From Quillaja saponaria (Eukaryota; Streptophyta; Magnoliopsida; Fabales; Quillajaceae), in assembly GCA_029379385.1 (NCBI GenBank), contig CM055614.1, positions 14,079,528 through 14,143,527 on the forward strand: a stretch of 64,000 bases of DNA, in the 5' to 3' direction. Position 1 is the first letter of the stretch. Each line of letters begins with the position of its first letter. Below are positions 33,949 to 45,059 of this stretch, piece by piece. The position numbers and the translations under genes were made by a program. The notes under the pieces are model-generated. The model was given only the letters and a program-made list of their open reading frames with translations, was not told where the DNA came from and made no database searches.

Positions 33949-34337
33949 TTTGGTATCAGACCAAGTCTTGGTTCTGAACATGGTGACCATCAATGCAAGA
34001 TCAGAAATTTTTAGCATTAGAATCAAGAATGGATACAATGGATGCAAGGTTTGCTGGAATAGATGCCTCTCTGGCAGAACTAAAGGAGGGCAACAAGGAG
34101 ATCAAAAACAGTTATGATGTGAGATTTCAGGCAATAATGGATGTCATTTCATCATTGGCATTGAAGGTATCACCAGCAGAAGGCAGTAGGCAGTAAGGAA
34201 CAATAACCAGTGCCAGTGGGAATTAGAGATCCCATACTTCCCACACCAACAACTAGTAGATAGATTCCCCAATCTACCACCACAAGCAGACACTACTATG
34301 AATGACAGTAGCCAAAAAGACAATCTCCCGAAAATGA
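33949..34337 (+). pseudogene. Truncated gag of the gypsy element, block B
   Basis: Same truncation point as block A (CCCGAAAATGAG). The open part at 33993-34196 has the MDTMDARFAGIDASLAELKE coiled-coil segment. The truncation therefore predates the A/B duplication. Confidence 0.6.
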
Positions 34338-34560
34338 GTTAGTATGTTTGATCTCGGTTTTGTTGTTTTGATTTTATATACAGAATAAGGATGTATGTTT
34401 TTTAGAGAGAAGATTATTACTTGGTAAATTAATCATGATCATGAATAACAGTGATTATTGAGTATATATATAGATATATTTATATTTATATTTTGGCAAT
34501 ATAATAAAGGAAATAAAAGACGCCGAGAGCAACTAAAACAAAAACAAAACAAAGAAGTTA

Positions 34561-34692
34561 TCATCCTTCAAGATAGATTCGACAAGGCAAGGTTGTGTTA
34601 GCAGCATCTTCCTCCAGTACTTTCTGAATCTCAATGGGAGGGTCCTGCAGAAGAACTAAACGGTTTGAGTATAATAATTCTATCTTAGAGGC
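34561..34692 (-). pseudogene. Minus-strand coding-like fragment, copy 3 of 3 (longest)
   Basis: Forty-three open codons between two stops, including LVLLQDPPIEIQKVLEEDAA. Three copies keep this frame open, which suggests a real coding origin, but there is no start codon and no partner exon. The family is not recognised. Confidence 0.45.
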
Positions 34693-34972
34693 TTAGACCC
34701 CATTGGTTTGCTGTTTGAAACAACATTTTGTTCCCTTTTTAAAAAAGAAAATAATAAAATAAAATAAAATTGTTAATGAATGCATTTCTTAAAATTTTAC
34801 AAATAGAAAAATTCGTAACATTTATTATAGTAGTTAATCATGATTTTAATTTTATTGAATGTTATTTTAGAAATTTTTAATTTCTAAATACCATATTTAT
34901 TGCAAGTTAACAAGTGCTCCTAGGATACCGTTAGAAAAATTGATGAATTGTCCTCACGAATGTCCTAAAGGC

Positions 34973-35538
34973 TAAGGGTGTGCACGGGTAGGTTCGGTCC
35001 AAATAATGATAAATTTTTTAACCGAACCAAAATTTTTGGGTAATAAAATTCTAGAATCGAACCAAACCGAAAATAGGCATTACCTGAAAGTACCTGAATC
35101 GAAAAAATATGTCTAGTTCGGTTCAAGTATTCGATTACTCGAAATTTATCAATATTTCACTAAAATTAATTTGAAAATTCTATTTTTTTGTTTTTGAACC
35201 TCATACATTTTAAATTCATTAGTTATTATAAAAGAAAAATACAAAAAACATAATATATTAACATATTCAACATAAATAAAAATATAAAATTATAAATTAA
35301 CACAACAATACATTAAAAATAACACATTTTTTGTAAAAAAATTGTATATTTTGATTTTCGAGTAACCATAAGTACCCATGAGCACTCTACCTCACTACCC
35401 ATAACCGAACCAAAAATAATGGATATTAAATTTAACTACCCGAACCGAATTGAATAAGAAAAATATCCAAATTTAACCGAACTGAATTACTGGTTTGGTT
35501 CAAGTATTCTGTTATCTCGGGTTTCTTGCACAACCCTA
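34973..35538. mobile_element. hAT-like non-autonomous element, block B
   Basis: 566 bp, the duplicated counterpart of 27184-27727, with the same 8-bp CTAAAGGC duplication (34965-34972 and 35539-35546). It was present before blocks A and B separated. Confidence 0.88.
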
Positions 35539-36389
35539 CTAAAGGCACTTGTAAAGATTTTATAAATAAAATTTTTTAGTATTTATCACAATAGTTGAAT
35601 ATTTTTTTAGTATTATTTAATGCATAAATTATTACTTTAAAAAAAATTAATTTCTAAAACTCATAATTATTGCATCCTAACAAGCATTCTTAAAGTACTT
35701 GTTAGAAAAATCTATAAATAATTCTTCAGAATTTAAAAATCAAAATAAAAACTACTAGCTAATATATGCCAAGAGGATAGTCTTAATATATATATTTTAA
35801 AAAAAAAAAAAAAAAAAAAACAGTGTTAACTATCTCTTATATTATTCTACAATACTTTAGTAAAATAGTATAAATTCATTTAAAAATTAGAAAATTAATT
35901 GTTCTCTCTTAATAATTAAGGTATTCCAATTCTCATGTCCCTCAGATTCCTTAACTTAAGACTTTCTAATTTTGAGTTGTGACTTTTGAGCTCAACATTT
36001 AGTTCTTGTCAAAAATTACTAAGGCACTTTATGTATTTAGCTTTGTTTTAATGAATTTTTTTTTCTATTTTTTGAATTGTGATTGATTCATTTGTGTGTT
36101 CATTATATAGATATGATATGATATCTTTTATAGTTATGTAAAAAGATAACCCTAGATTCTGTAGATTTTTTTTTCCTTGACGGTTGTTGTTGTCTTTAAT
36201 GGCTTCTAACAGTAGTTGTCATCGTCAAATTGAAATTGTACAGCTTCCAAATTCTAATTCCTATTCACTGCATCCAAATGCACTTGTAGTCTTTGTTTGG
36301 CTTTACCTATGTTTGAGGTTTCCATCTCGCATACTATAGGATACATAACCTAGCTCGTGTTTTCATTAATTCATTTAGTTTAGTTTATC

Positions 36390-36403
36390 ATTTTCTTGTA
36401 GTG
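36390..36403 (+). repeat. Orphan CACTA right end
   Basis: ATTTTCTTGTAGTG matches the right terminus of the two CACTA elements above. No left terminus was found upstream, so the rest has been lost or rearranged. Confidence 0.4.
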
Positions 36404-36607
36404 ACAGGCTTATGACATGAAAATTCTATGAAATGTGTTATTAGAACTCAATACTGAGACACAATTAAACTTGTTTAACTTGTGACCACTTGTGGGTAAG
36501 ACTTTTGATTAAGCTTTGAAGTATGGTAATTATTACTCATAATTGTGTTATTCGTGAATTATGTTTGTTGGATATTTGAGAGCATGTGGATTAGAACGTT
36601 ATCTATA

Positions 36608-37020
36608 TAGACCAAGATGGAAAAAAGTGAATATCATGTGGTTCGCCAAGATGAGGAAGGAAAATATCATAAGGCAAACCAAGATGAAAAAAGCGAATAC
36701 TCTAAGGTATGCCAAGATGGGGAAAGCGAATATCTTGAGGTAAACCAAGATTGAATGTGTGAATAATCTGAGGGATGCCAAGATGAGGAAAGCGAATATG
36801 TTGTGGTAAATCAAGATGGAAAAAAAAAAACGAATACTCTGAGGTACGCCAAGATGACGAAAGCAAATATCTTGAGGTAAACCAAGATAGAAAAAACAAA
36901 TACTCTGAGGTATGCCAAGACAAGGAAAGCGAATATCCTGAGGAAAATCAAGCTAGAGAAAAGCCAATACTTTGAGATATGCCAAGATGAGGAAAGCAAA
37001 TATCCTGAGGTAAACAAAGA
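36608..37020 (+). repeat. Minisatellite with composite unit of about 66 bp
   Basis: Alternating half-units of about 33 bp start with CCAAGATGAGGAAAGCGAAT and CCAAGATGGAAAAAGCGAAT, about twelve half-units in all. In one frame most units read QDEESEYPEVN then QDGKSEYSEVC, an acidic 22-residue repeat. Small indels shift the frame several times, so a long protein is not encoded here now. Confidence 0.85.
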
Positions 37021-38600
37021 ATTATATGATTTTGTTGGGTTGCATGCAATCTTTGTTTTGAATTGGTACATCTTAGTGAGTGTAGAAAATTTGTATTGTA
37101 TAAGTTAGTTGACAAGTGATGCATTTTTTTTTTTTATGTTATTAGTATCTCTTTTGTGTGGATTTGGATTTCGATTTGGATGTCTAGTCAACAAGCTGAT
37201 GCTAACCATTAGGTCTTATTATCACTGGTTCATTTGAGATTTTGCACTAGGGTTCTCCATTCGATTTTTGACATAATTAATCGAATGCTTTTACCTAGAA
37301 ACGTTTAGGGTCAATTGTTTATGCAAACCCACTTCTAAAATGTAATTATTTAGACCCTGATATTAAATTGGTAGATGAAGTAGCATAGTGTGTTTTTGGA
37401 TGAACTAATTCTTTTTATTATAAAGAAAAACTTGAGCTTTAACTTTACTTATTTTTCATTATAGTGTACATTATTTGTTCATTGAGTTACAAAACTCACT
37501 TATTAGTTTGTGGATATTTTTCAGATATGTGAGTTAAGTTAGGAATCTTGGGTCTCAGTGCTTCGTGCTAAGAGGAACATTTTCTTTACTGGGGAGTCTT
37601 TTCATTTTGAGAATTTGATTTGTGTAATTCATTACTTGTCATTTCAGATTTTCTAATTATAAATAAAATTGTTTTTTCTTTTTATTTCGTTACAAAAACG
37701 TAATTGTATGGACGTTTTACTAATGCTTTATTTTATATAATATCTCTCAACTCTTATATAGACCAACTGCTATATGTAACGGTCCAAGTTTCCTTGATCC
37801 ACCAAATAAGAAGCAGCTAAAACAAAAGATAGTCAGAAATACAAATAACGGTAAGTTGCATAGTTCTGCCTCTTTGTATTTTGTACCATGGATAGCAGCT
37901 TTGAATATAATGCCTAGTTGTATGGAAGTTGTGCTAAACATTGTGTGTTTTTGTATTTATGTTTTCTAATTTTCTTTTTTTCTAAAAAGGGATAACTGCA
38001 CTCAAATTAATCTGGTTCTGGTTAGTTAAGGTTGTCATTATATCTATTGGAAGTTTCTTTTCTTTTTTTCTGAGACTATAGTTCTATTTAGATCACTGCT
38101 TTAATAGGCATGGTGTATTAAAGAGAAGAAAGTAATGGCTTTTCAATAGTCAAGGCTGTTAATGGTTTCTTGTTTTTCACTTCTATGATTTCCTACAAAA
38201 TTAGTTATTTTACTTTTTTTTTTTTTTTTTGTACTTGAGTTCTGTCTTTGATTGTGACTTTCTTTCTTTGATTTTTTCAAGCTACATTATGATTGTTAAG
38301 GTGGTTTTCCCATCTACTTGATTTTTAAATTTTTTTTTTTTTTTCCCATCTTGTAAGCTAAATGCTCCTGTCATTAATTAGTTATTCTCTGAAATTGAAG
38401 GTTGGGTTTTCTTGTGGATTTTCTTTCACATGTTGCTCTAGTTGGTTTCATGGCTGCAATCATCATTGGTCTTCAACAACTAAAGGGATAGCTTGGAATT
38501 AGCCACATCATGAACCCCTGACTGTTTGGATGCGACTAATTTTACTGGCCAGTTTTAGTCATTAATCACCGACCAACCTCAAGTTGGTATTACTGACGAT
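37021..38600. other. Intergenic, T-rich; no gene recognised
   Basis: Contains several poly-T runs (about 38212-38230 and 38331-38342) and one exon-like stretch near 37785-37850 ending at GGTAAGTT. No protein family is recognised. Confidence 0.4.
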
Positions 38601-38713
38601 GATTTTGCCTCCTCTTTTACTAATTACAAATTGGTCGGAACATCTTAACTGACTAACTTTAGGGTTATTACCAGCCAACTTGACTGGTCATAATAACCAT
38701 TTTTCTTGTAGTG
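38500..38713 (+). mobile_element. CACTA right-end fragment
   Basis: Ends CCATTTTTCTTGTAGTG at 38713. It is preceded by subterminal words such as ACTGGCCAG, CCGACCAACCT, TTGGTCGGA and GACTGGTCA, typical of CACTA ends. The left end is not identified. Confidence 0.5.
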
Positions 38714-40235
38714 TATATATATAAAGATAAAGCTAAAATTTTAATAAAAATAAAACTAATAACTCATAATTATATTATAATACTACTAATTTTATCCTTA
38801 ATTTTAATGTTACATATTTATAAACTATTACATTTTAAATCCCAAATTCTATTTCTTTATTCTCTGTCATTGTATCCTTGGATTTGTTGTGTTGTTAAAA
38901 CCAAATACAACTTGATTAGTAATTCCTACCAGGCGCATCTCCTAAATTATTGTGAGAAGTTCCTAAATAATCAAAGACATCAACAGTTATCCAAAGAATT
39001 CCTTATCACAGAAGATGCACATTTCTTTCTCTAATATGCACTTTTCCTTTGTATTCCTTTTGATAGTTTATGAATTATGAATATAATTAGGAGATAAGTG
39101 GAAATGCCATTACTAATTTCTGATTGTTTATACAAGTTTTCTGTGTAATTTGCAATTTCATTGATCCAGTTACCAACTTACTTTCATTATTGTATTGGCT
39201 GCTGCATATACACAATAATACTCTACCATATGTAAACAAGCAGTTAACCTGGATTATCTAGCCAGTGGTACTTGTGCAGTGTCATGTGGATAAGATAGTG
39301 TATTGCATGAATGTTATTCAAATAGATTTGTCATTTATATTTTTCTTCGCTTTATAGTGACGTTAATTGCTCTCAATTCTAATGCAATGCTGTATTCATA
39401 TTCCATGGGTTTTAGTGCTTCTCAATCGGTGTTCACACGAACAGCCAGATCTGTTCAATGCTTGTCCTAATAATTATTGGGTATGTGTGGTTTTTGGGAC
39501 ACAGAGAAAAATAAAAGTTAAAAATTAAGAAGAATTTAGGGATCTATTTGCAATTATACAGAAGTGCTAATTTGGAGTAGATGAAAAAACAAAAGTTAGG
39601 CTGTATAAGTAGCCAGTGGGGACTGGTTGTTCACATCTGACAGCCTCAATTAATGCCTAGAAAAAATGCTTGGTCACTAAGACGCTACGTCTACATTCGG
39701 ACTCTATTACAGCAGCTAATGAAAATCGCACTAGAGTTGAAATTAATTATTTAAAAATCACACAGCCGATCAGACCCATTATATCTTCGTTGAAAGAACA
39801 AATCATAATAAATTTAATTAAAAAATTATTTTAATAGTTAAATCTGTAAAGATTGAAAAAAGTTAAAAAGATCAAAAAGGATAGTTGTCAAGTTAATCAA
39901 ATTCAATTTTTTATATAAAAAAAAAAACTTATTGATTAATAGAATATATATATTTTATATTAAAAATTAATTAAATAATTATATTTTATATTAATATTAA
40001 TATTATATTTATTATTTGATATATAAATTAAGACTTGAATAATTTGATATACAATAAATTATATCTTATTAATTATCAATAAATATATTTAATTATTTGT
40101 GATATAATTTTTTTAATTATTCAAAAAAATTTAATTATTTTATTTTTTATATATTAATAGTTATAATTATTAAAAATATTATATAATATTTAAAATATAT
40201 AATTAAACAAATTTATGATGCTATTCGATAGGCCT
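38714..40235. other. Intergenic, very A/T-rich
   Basis: No gene recognised. It holds the inverted copy of the 12311-12474 dispersed repeat at about 39597-39760 and a long A/T stretch at 39900-40210. Confidence 0.5.
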
Positions 40236-40532
40236 ACCAATCGTAATCGTAGGCCGGCCATATGCTTGTCATAATTCTTATTTCGTAATTTTTCTCTTTT
40301 GCAGTTTGAACACAGTACAGTCTTTCTGCTTCTTCCTCTCTGAGACCATAGATCATATTTCTTCAAATTCCGAAGTACGTATTTTCCTCAGATGATGAGG
40401 TTTGACAGAAGACCAAGGTATAATTACCATTTTATTTGATCTATTTTTCAGCGATCTCATCAAAATCTAAAACAGAGGTAAAAGAAAGAATCGTATCATA
40501 GATTTTTCTCTTTCACATTTAATATAATTAAA
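40236..40532 (+). promoter_or_regulatory. Promoter and leader of receptor copy C
   Basis: Aligns with 17100-17554, starting with the shared CGTAGGCCGGCCA and TGCTTGTCATAAT words. A deletion removes the segment holding the W-box (17187), and another of about 95 bp removes the second leader acceptor, the start codon and the first 11 codons. Confidence 0.7.
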
Positions 40533-42757
40533 CTCGTGGAATACACAGTTGCTCCTATTGGACGTCAACTGGGGTATCTGATTTTCTATAAAAGCAATGT
40601 TGACAATCTCAAAACTCAAGTTCAAAGGCTGGAGAACACCAAAGACAGAGTCCAACGAGATGTGGATGCTGCTAAAAGGAATGGTCAGAAAATTCACACG
40701 GATGTACAGAGCTGGTTGAGCAAAGTGAATGAATTGATTGAAGAGGCAGGCAAGTTGTATGAAGAGGAAGGCCGTGCAACGATGGGGTGTTATTCCACTG
40801 GTTCCTGTCCAAATGTATTGTCCCGTCACCAGGTTAGCAGGAAATCAACCAAGTTGTTGTTGGAAGTTACCAAAAATCAATTGAGGATATTCAGTTCAGT
40901 TTCTTACAATCCCCCACCACCACCACTTCCCTTGACTGTAACATTAGTTACCAAAGATTTTAAGGCCGTTGACTCCAAGACTAAAATTTTAACAGATATT
41001 ATGGAGAAATTGAAGGATGCTAGTATTCAAACAATTGGAGTGTGTGGATTTGGTGGTGTGGGTAAAACCACTCTAGCCAAACAAGTCGCCAAGGAGGTTG
41101 AGGAATCCAAGATGTTTGGGAGGGTGGTCATGGTGACTGTAACTGTGAATCCAGATGTGAGGCGGATTCAAGGGGAAATAGCAGATGCATTGGGTTTGAG
41201 ATTTGACCAGGAGACGGAAGTAGGAAGATCAAACCGGTTATGGCAGAGAATAAATCAAGAAAATAGCATTCTTATTATTATTGATGATATTTGGGGTGGA
41301 TTTGAGTTGGAAAGAATTGGAGTTCTGCAAGGAGATGGACTTAAGGGAAGTAAGTTGTTGCTGACATCTAGAAATTATGATGTGTTAAATCGTGAGATGG
41401 GCATTCAAGTGGGATTCCGAGGTGTGGAGTTTATTTGAAGAAACGGCAGGAGATACTGTAAGAGATCCCAATGTACAGCCTATCGCAATTGAAGTGGTGA
41501 AAAGATGTGTGGGTTTGTGGGTTTGCCGGTTTTGATTGCTACAGTTGCTAAGGCCCTGAAAGATGAGGGGTTATTTGTGTGGAAGAATGCATTGAAACAG
41601 CTGGAAATGTTTGACAAAGAAGGGATGCATGAAAAAGTTTATTCAGCTTTGGAGTTGAGTTACAATCATTTAAAAGGTCAGGAAATCAAGTCATTGTTCT
41701 TGCTTATAGCTCTTCATGGACAACGTTCCGTTAGTAAGCATAATTTGTTGATAATTATTGTGGGCTTGGGTTAATTCAAATATGTGTACACATTGGAGGA
41801 TGCAAGGAACAGACTTGATAAATTTACAAAAGACCTTAAGGCATCTTGTCTTTTGATTAAGACCATAGTGAGGTGGCCGAAATTCATGATTTAGTTCGGG
41901 ATGCTGGTTCTTCAATTGCAAAAAAAGACCAATTGTTTAGCATTGATTTTGAATCTGAATCAAAAGAATGGCCAAGGAAGGATATACTTGAAAATTTTCA
42001 TGGACTCTTTTTATCTGTACGCCATCAGGATGAATTACCTGAAAGGTTGGAATGTCCGCAACTGCAGGTATTTGCATTGAAGTATCAACAAAATGATTTG
42101 GAAATTTCAGATTCCTTTTTTGAAGTGATGAGAGAAGTGAAGGTTTTATGTTTATCTAAAATGATGTTAATTTCATCACCACCTTGCATTTTTCATGCAT
42201 TGAAGTCTCTTCGAGCTTTGTACTTTAATGAATGTATCTTGGAAGACATAGCAATAGTTGGAGAGTTAACAAATCTTGAAATTTTGGGTGTTCGTCGGTC
42301 TGGCATCAAGCAACTATGCAGTGAGATAGGAAGACTGCGCGGACTAAAGATGCCTTGAAGTGATTCCACCAAGAGTCATATCAAACTTGATTAGTTTGGA
42401 AGAGTTGAACATGGAAGGTAGTTTCACCAACTAGGAGGAGATTGTATCCTTGGAAAGAGAAGAGTCATTCCACAACTAGTTGAAATATCTATCTCAAATT
42501 GCAAGTCTATCGAGGAGATTGTACCCTTGGAAAGAGAGATGGATAATCTTGAACCAAAGCTAGGCGACATTAATGAGTTCACTCAGCTGCGCTATTTAAG
42601 GATGGAGGGTTTACCTGTGCTAATTAGCTTCTGCTCAATGGAGATGATATCATCTACATCTCAAGGGATGAATGAGAAACTAACAAATGACACTGAAATC
42701 AAATTGATTGATTTAGCTGGAAAATATGAAAATTCTCTACCACTTTTCAACAACAAG
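40533..42757 (+). pseudogene. Receptor copy C, exon 1 (CC-NB-ARC-LRR), disrupted
   Basis: The P-loop GFGGVGKTT and LIIIDDIW are intact, but several lesions kill the gene. The start codon is deleted. A deletion of about 23 bp follows VGFR (near 41421), giving a stop at 41436. There is an 8-bp insertion at GFVGLPV (about 41510), a stop at 41772, and a one-base deletion near 41857. A deletion near 42352 and a stop in place of Trp follow, together with loss of several LRRs at about 42433. The exon ends at the same AAG|GTATGC donor as copy A. Nucleotide identity to copy A is high, so inactivation is recent. Confidence 0.93.
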
Positions 42758-43237
42758 GTATGCTCTTAATACTTGCCTTTTAAATTAAATTAATGAATTA
42801 AAATATCTCCATATCATGACAATAGACTTATATTACTCATATATGAGTTCCCATTCTGAATAGGTAGTTCTTAGGATGTCCGATGAATAAATAGTTTAAG
42901 AGAAAAATTTTAATTTTGATATTGAAATTCAAAGAGATCTTAGAATTTTTAGCAAACTTGGTCAAATAATTAGTTAGGTGAAGAAATTATATAGTAGTAG
43001 GTATAGGGTCCTGGAAGTGCTCGATTTTGATATTTTGCTAGTTGGGTATATATACTAACCACTTGAGTTAAACTTCCGGTTATACTAATATTTTAACACA
43101 ACGTGGACAGTGATTACATTATATTTTAATTTTTTAGAAATATGAATTTTCATAGAATTTTAATGTAATCATTTAATTTTGACAAGTTAATAATTCCTCA
43201 ATAGAATATGTTAATTTGAAATTGAAATAATAAACGT

Positions 43238-43345
43238 TGCTGGAAGTTATCAAAATACAACTGAATGGGAATTTGAGTTCATTTCTTACAAACCCCTCAC
43301 CACCCTCTTCAACTGCAACATTAGTTACCAAAGAGAGAAATTTAA
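43238..43345 (+). pseudogene. Exon 1 relic inside intron 1, copy C
   Basis: Counterpart of 20888-21000 in copy A (LLEVIKIQ then a Pro/Ser-rich stretch). It shows that the relic is older than the A/C duplication. Confidence 0.6.
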
Positions 43346-43409
43346 TTTTTGTTATAGAATTACAAGAAATCTTAAAATTTCTAACAAACTCGACAAAAAA
43401 GTTAGGTAA

Positions 43410-44175
43410 GAGTGTGTTTGGAACCAAAAAATTTGAGGAATTCAATTCATTTAGAATAAATTTTAATAAATTTTTGTGTTTGGAATGCATAGTTGACTAG
43501 AATAGAATTCATTCTAAATCTCATTTTAAAACTTTTTCATTATTTTGAATTTTTGTTAAATTTGGTCTGATTTACAATAAATTCATTTTAATTGAGGGTT
43601 TAAAAATTGTTTAGACAATTATACCTTATGTACTTCAAATTTACAATGATTGTCTAAGCTACCATACTCTCCTGCCTCTTCCCCATTTCTCCCAAAGATC
43701 TGCTGCCATTTTCTTATTCAAAGCTCTATTTCACCTTCACACCCATATATTATCAGCCTTTACATTGGTATTGATGACGAGTCTAGAAAGTATATGTTCC
43801 TCCATAGCTACAAAGAGTTTGTTTTGCTTCCAATACTTTGTTGTCACACCCATGCTTGTATAATTTTTGATTGCTTTATTCATAAAATTTCCCAACCAAA
43901 CCATAACAGGGGAGAGAAAAAGAAGAGAGAGAAAGGAGCTGTGAGAAAGAGGAACATCAAAATAATTATCTAAATTAAAGGATAGTATTGTAAAATCATT
44001 AATTTAAATTGAATTCTAAAATTCATGTTTACACTCCAAACAATAAAATTCAATTGAGTTCAATTTATTTCTATTACTACAATGATTTGTTTCAAATACC
44101 AAACAAAAAATTAAATTAAATTGAACTAAATTGAAATCAATTGAATTCTTAAGTAAATTTATTCCAAACACACCT
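43410..44175. mobile_element. Harbinger/Tourist-like element in intron 1 of copy C
   Basis: 766 bp absent from copy A, where the uninterrupted site is at 21101-21103. Ends are GAGTGTGTTTGGAA and, inverted, AGGTGTGTTTGGAA. Flanks are TAA at 43407-43409 and TAA at 44176-44178, fitting the TWA target preference of PIF/Harbinger elements. No transposase is visible. The outer 60 bp on both sides are rich in AATTCAATT words. Confidence 0.82.
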
Positions 44176-45059
44176 TAAGTGACAGAATTATAGAGTAGTA
44201 GGTAGGGTCTAGGGATTAATTTCCTTGAAAAGTATATGACCCTATGATCTATATAGCTCTCAGAGATTACGTCCTAATAATTTCAAAAAATTAAATTTAT
44301 GATGAAAATAAAATTTGATCTTAATTTTTGTGAGAAGATGCAATAATCTTTTATTAACTGAATAAACTAAATAAGGCATTCTTTAAAAACAATGAAAAAT
44401 TTTAATGGAAATTAAACTTTAGAAAATTAATTCATTTGGTCTTTAACTCATAAGTCATATTAGTTTGAACTTTCAATTGCGATGCATTCCTAATCCTTTA
44501 ATTATTGGAATTGTGAAATTGTGATTTTGCTGATGGATTTTCAAGTTTTAACATTATCAATTTGAACTTTCAAATAAGATTTTATTTCCACTAATTAAAC
44601 TTTCTCTTGAAACAAGTTTACTTTAGTACCTTTTTGGATGTAGAGAAATAAAAAGTATAAAATACATTTTTCTTGATTTAACAGATTTTTTTTAAAATTA
44701 AAGGAAGATATAAAGAAAATGGATGGGTGCATATGTTCATCCAAATCATTCAATAACTCATTACTTCAATGCGGATAGAGGGAAATAAAGAGAGTATATA
44801 CCACTGTCATGTCTACTTAATACCTATTAGTTCTCAAATAATTTTGTTAAGAGAAGAATTATAAAAGTATGAAATAAATTTTTTTTTATTTTTTTTATCT
44901 CTCAAATAAGAAATTATTGTATCATATTTTTCCTATTCATTCATATTTTTAAAATTTCAAATGAGATATCGGGTAAGTGTTAGTTTCTTCTGATCTAGTC
45001 TCCTTGTCTCTTTTATTAATTTCCAAAACTCCTAAATAGATCTTTATGCATTTGTGCAG

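Larger units (their letters stand above)
31372..36104 (+). repeat. Segmental duplication block B (counterpart of 22841-28293)
   Basis: Near-continuous similarity from receptor intron 2 through the LRR exon 3, DC1 exon, gypsy piece, minus-strand fragment and hAT element. It ends with TTTGTGTGTTCATTATA in both. A long internal A/T-rich part of intron 2 (about 23160-23500) is shortened here. Divergence by eye is a few percent. Confidence 0.88.

Noticed and set aside
36561..36743. 60-codon frame over the minisatellite
   Set aside because: It is one of several equivalent frames created by the tandem repeat, and the better coding frame is a different one.
37785..37850. Exon-like stretch GPSFLDPPNKKQLKQKIVRN before GGTAAGTT
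   Set aside because: Short, with no identifiable upstream exon; probably transposon debris.
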